Source: Dipteronia dyeriana
Lineage: Eukaryota; Streptophyta; Magnoliopsida; Sapindales; Sapindaceae
Assembly: GCA_032871835.1 (NCBI GenBank)
Contig: CM065296.1
Location: 196,001-260,000, forward strand
DNA: 64,000 nucleotides
Reading direction: 5' to 3'
Positions 60,211 to 64,000 of the stretch are shown here, piece by piece (positions within the stretch are counted from its first letter, which is position 1; each line of letters opens with the position of its first letter). Position numbers and translations under genes: made by a program. Below the pieces are notes generated by a model. That model ran no database searches. It was not told where the DNA came from and worked only from the letters and a program-made list of their open reading frames with translations.

Positions 60211-60686
60211 TAGTGGTGTAAATTTGGATCGGTCCAAGGAAGGCAGGCTGTGCCAGGCACGATTCATAATTACAGGCCGTGTCGGGTCTTCAACCGAGAC
60301 ACGTCGTGCCGGTCCGGCTCGACACGTTTGGCCGGTGTGTCAGGCCCAACCGTCGGTACGGCAGGGCGGCACAGTGGGTTCAATTTGGTTTTTAAAAAAA
60401 ATTATTAATATTTAAAAAAAAAAAAAAAGTGGGCCGGCCCGTTTGGCCCTTCTAGCCGGGCAAACGGGTCGGGCCGGCCCGGCCCGTCGGCACGGCTTGC
60501 CATGGTCGTGCCCACGTGCCGTGCCGGGCCCTGTTTTCCAAAACAGGCCGGGCCTGGCACGACACGCCCAATGGGCATGGTGTGCCAGGCCCGGCCTGTT
60601 TTGGAACACAGGCCCGGCCTGTTTTGGAACACAGGCCCGGCAGGCCGTGCCCAAACAGACCGGGCTGGTCCAAACTTACACCTTTA
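60211..60686. mobile_element. GC-rich hAT-like non-autonomous element
   Basis: 476 bp with perfect 8-bp TSD CTCAACCC at 60203-60210 and 60687-60694. Termini TAGTGGTGTAAATTTGGATC and, reversed, TAAAGGTGTAAGTTTGGACC form inverted repeats. The body is strikingly GC-rich (GGCCGG and GGCCCG words) compared with the AT-rich surroundings and contains internal direct repeats of CAGGCCCGGCCTGTTTTGGA (about 60587-60630). Open frames on both strands reflect the base bias, not genes. Confidence 0.9.
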
Positions 60687-60694
60687 CTCAACCC

Positions 60695-61206
60695 CTATCT
60701 CTGTGAGGTTCTGGTTTCGAGTTGTCTATTTTTTTAAAAAAAAAAATTAATAATAAAATAAGAATTTATGTTTAACCGTTTAAAAATGATGTTTCAATCA
60801 AATTTATGTTTCACCGATTAAATTCAAATATGTTTATATTTATTAAAGAAGGTACAAAAATAATCAAATATAAATATATATTTTAATTTAATTGACTAAA
60901 CATAAATTAGATCCTATTTTTAGAAAGATAATTTGAATAAATTGACAGATAATTTGGGAATGTAGTATGATACCTTTATATATTAAACAAAAAATAAATA
61001 AAAGACGGTATTATTTTTGTGGTGCTGCTCCAAAAAATATGGTAATTAAATTTAGTTCAATCTTATTTAATCTCATTTAATAGTCTAATCCATTCGGTCA
61101 AATCTAATCCAATGCAATAAAAATAGTTCAATTATACCATCCGCCAAACGAGCCCTTAATTCCTTTAATTTTGTGTTTCTTGGATTTTTAGTTAATAGGC
61201 AGTTGG
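60695..61206. other. Upstream region of the DUF1997 gene
   Basis: AT-rich. Phrases near 61080-61160 (CCGCCAAACGAGCCCTTAA at the end) resemble a terminus of a small inverted-repeat transposon, but no partner end was found. The promoter of the following gene must lie here; no clear TATA position was chosen. Confidence 0.45.
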
Positions 61207-64000
61207 ATGGCGATGAAGATGATGGCGATGAAGATGATGGCAAGTAGTAGTGTAGGAGGACAAAGCTCTGGTTGGTTACCGTCCTTTGCTTCCCCAAAGT
61301 TTACTGGCGGCACCAGGTTTGTGTTTGTTTCAATTTGATTTTCTGCTCTGCTCTTCCAGATCTAAATCTAAATCTAATTAAATATACCTTCAGGAAGATA
61401 ATTTTAGGTTCAAATGCAAAGATAGCGAATTTGTCAGCTTCCAGGAAGGAGAGAATTAAGCTCCCAGATTATGATGTATCATATAATATCAGTGATTTTC
61501 TAAGACATCCATCTGGGGTTGAATCAATGTTGAACACCAGCGCCTTGCACAGTTTCCAGTTCCTCCATGACAACACTTACAGGTCAGGTCCTCTCAATTC
61601 TCATGATTTTTATTTTATATACAGAATTTTCAAATAGGACTGACTAGTGACTACATCTACAATCTACATGTGTAGGTGCACTCTGCCTAAACTTCAACTT
61701 TTCAACTTTGAAGCTGCCCCTGTCATAGACTTACGAGTCACTCCAACAAATCAAGATTGTATTGTGGAGTTACTTTCTTGCAAGGTCAAACCTATTTCCT
61801 AAACCTTAGACTTATAATATTTGAACTCTGTTGATTGAACTTGCTTATCTTCATATGATATGCAGTTTGAAGGTTCAGACATCATGGAACGCCAAAATGA
61901 TCATTTTTCAGGTACATATTGACTTTTAATTACTTCTCTATGGACACTAAATCATCATCAGGCTGTTGAAAGAAAACCGAAACTTCTCAAAGTTTCACAC
62001 ACTAATAAATTGATGGTAATAAAACATACACCTTGTTTCTTATGAAATTTCTGTATATTAATATATAGAGGTTTCTCTTTGTAAGTGCATTACAGCATTA
62101 AATTTATTATCATTAAATTTTCATTAAAAATATATAAGGACATTTAAGGGTGCTTTGGTTGCTAGATTGGACTATTGGAGATGGTGAGAAGTAGACAGTC
62201 TAACTTAGGATCTTTGAGGTTTTTTTTCTTTGCTACTTGTTAATTATACCTGACTTCCATTATAATATGATGATGTGTGTGATCTTTTCCCCCCGTGTTT
62301 CTTTTCCTTTTTTTTTTCTTTTTTTTTTGCAGCATTTATGTCAAATCACATGACATGGAACACGAATGATTCTGAGTCATTTTTGGAGGCCAATGTGAAA
62401 CTGAATATCTCTCTTGAGGTTGTTAAAAATGCCACCATGGATAATGGGCATGTGCAGATAATTCTTCTCTTTTTTTTTTGTTCTCTCTGGTTGTTTTATG
62501 TTTGTAGATAATTAGTTTTTTGTCAGGCAGGATCCCTTGTCATTGCTTGGACCAAGATAAATGTTCATTGTTTAATCTCGCATGCTTGCTCATTTACAGT
62601 AACACAATCTCAATTAAGCCTTTACATGTAAGATGGCTGCATTATAATTATTATCACATATTATTAGCAATGGGTGGAAACTGCTCCAATATTGGTGTGT
62701 TAATTCACTGGGGTTGAGGTTGTGTTATATTAACTTGCCAACCAAAAAAAAAGTTAGTGAGGAATTTGTCTTGTAAACTGATAGAAACTTTTGCTTAAGC
62801 TGCAGTCTTATGCCTTGTGTAACTACAACAGCCAGGAAAAGGCATCAATATAACTTTTAGTCACCCATGTGGTCCCAGCTTTAGGCTGAGATGATGATAT
62901 CTAGCTTTCTGCCTTCCCGACTATAATAACCTTACCAAGGACCAATGTCACCTTTTCTGTCAACAGTTATTACTTTTTAAATTATTAATTATTCTGAATA
63001 ATAATGAGTTAAAAAACCTTGCTGGTTTAACTGTCTTCTGACTCTTCAGGTGTAAATATTAGGCTAAATCCTCTTTCAGTCTTTCAGACTTCACTTCTCA
63101 ATATTTAGAGAGTAAACTTGCACATTAAATAGCTCAGACAAGTTTTAGACAAGTTTTAGGGACATGAAGCATGGTAATATAATTACAAATTACTTTTTCT
63201 TGTCGATTTTACTTCATGTTGTTTCTTATTTTTAATGTACCACGTCATGGAGAGTAAATTTATAGCTGTAAATTTGTCCTTCGTATGTTTGCTTGATTTG
63301 GTTGCTGAGTCGCACATATGGTGACTAATAGCAGGTACATTAGTATATGAACAACCCTATGCCTTGTATGCAGATTTACACAAGGCCATTTACTTTTCTG
63401 CCTACATCAGCTGTTGAAGGCCCTGGAAACATGTAAGTGGTTTTACTATGAAATCTGATATCAACTGTATGCTTAGGGCCGTCTCAAATAATTTTTTTGA
63501 AGAACTTAATTTATGTATTTGAACAGAAGAATATTTTATATAGAGAATAGGCCAACACATTTGTCAGCTACAATCTTAGGCAACGTTGTTTTTGTGTGAC
63601 CAGAGGAGAGGAGAGCAGAGGGCAAATGTTTATATAGATGCAGATGTGTGTTTGAGGGAAGCGATGTTTGATTATAGCTAGTACAATTTGTTATCAATTG
63701 GTTGTTGAAGTTTTTCAGCCATTAGTCGATCGGTGTCCTTTAATATCTCATTATTGATTACATTGTGTTGATGGATGAAAAACTGGACAAGCAATGTTAT
63801 CATTAGCTATAAGAGTTCAGCTACGAAACAAGAAAATCGTGATAAACCATCAGAACTAGTTATTTGTTATTCCTCCATCCTGAGATCTGAATTCAACTTT
63901 GTGACCATGTGACATTTTTATAGAGCAATAAAAGAGGATGTTAAGATTGAAGACTCATGTTTCTTGCCATGCATTCTTATTTGAGAAGAAACTTCTCTAG
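61207..64000 (+). CDS. DUF1997-family protein, partial (continues beyond the window)
   Basis: Plant DUF1997 proteins are of unknown function and usually plastid-targeted. Exons by GT-AG reading: 61207-61316, 61394-61582, 61676-61784, 61866-61911, 62333-62418, 63374-63432; phases join cleanly. The N-terminus is a Met/Ala/Ser-rich transit-like peptide (MAMKMMAMKMMASSSVGG). The body contains RIKLPDYDVSYNISDFLRHP, NTSALHSFQFLHDNTYRCTL, FNFEAAPVIDLRVTP, FEGSDIMERQNDHFSAF, ESFLEANVKLNISLE and IYTRPFTFLPTSAVEGPGNM. The C-terminal exon lies to the right of 64000. The donor chosen for exon 5 (GAG then GTTGTT) is weak; it was picked because SLEIYTRPF matches my memory of the family. No frame break is seen, so this is probably the functional copy. 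Confidence 0.88.

Noticed and set aside
60412..60750. Several overlapping frames in the GC-rich element
   Set aside because: Both strands and all frames stay open because of base composition. The element has termini and TSD and no known domain.

Overview
The window is nuclear DNA of a flowering plant, most likely a eudicot. It is AT-rich, genes have GT-AG introns, Ty1/copia and Ty3/gypsy retrotransposons and DNA transposons are nested in each other, and one piece of plastid ycf2 is embedded in it. No rRNA, tRNA or CRISPR array was seen. All calls come from reading translations, splice sites, terminal repeats and target-site duplications (TSDs) by eye; no database was searched.

Only two genes look intact, both on the + strand. 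One is a five-exon organellar-type rsmH/mraW 16S rRNA methyltransferase (55229-57496, 429 aa by my splicing). The other is the first six exons of a DUF1997-family gene (61207 to the right edge). Everything else recognisable is broken: a DUF1997 copy at 3573-10686 split by a copia element, two alcohol-dehydrogenase-like copies forming a giant palindrome (11590-24560), and two damaged copies of the ER-shaping gene LUNAPARK (28986-33185 and 50445-54542).

Layout. 1-3.57 kb: AT-rich, no gene. 3.57-10.69 kb: DUF1997 pseudogene with a 4.68-kb copia element. 11.59-24.56 kb: inverted repeat of ADH-like pseudogenes with a 39-bp loop; the right arm carries a 6.76-kb Tat-type gypsy element and a 1.26-kb foldback MULE. 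24.6-28 kb: Athila-type gypsy debris. 29-33.2 kb: LUNAPARK copy A, with a solo LTR in intron 1 and a one-LTR Tat fragment in exon 2. 33.2-39.0 kb: hAT-like element and a second copia element. 39.39-49.57 kb: a 10.2-kb Mutator-like element (MULE) with a transposase gene, a convergent DUF1985/Ulp1-protease gene, two large CTCGATC-type repeat arrays and the ycf2 insertion. 50.4-54.5 kb: LUNAPARK copy B, split by a PIF/Harbinger-like element that carries a 3-hydroxyisobutyrate-dehydrogenase-like gene fragment. 55-57.5 kb: rsmH. 57.94-59.82 kb: non-autonomous relative of the big MULE. 60.2-60.7 kb: GC-rich hAT-like element. 61.2-64 kb: DUF1997 gene.

The ancestral order appears to be LUNAPARK - rsmH - DUF1997 on one strand. 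The segment from LUNAPARK exon 4 to the first codons of rsmH was duplicated in tandem (about 32.8-39.4 and 50.3-55.25 kb) and a DUF1997 segment was duplicated separately; transposons then filled both copies. The strongest leads are the ycf2 insertion inside the MULE transposase gene, the CTCGATC repeat arrays shared by an autonomous-type MULE and its short relative, the ADH palindrome, and the captured dehydrogenase fragment.
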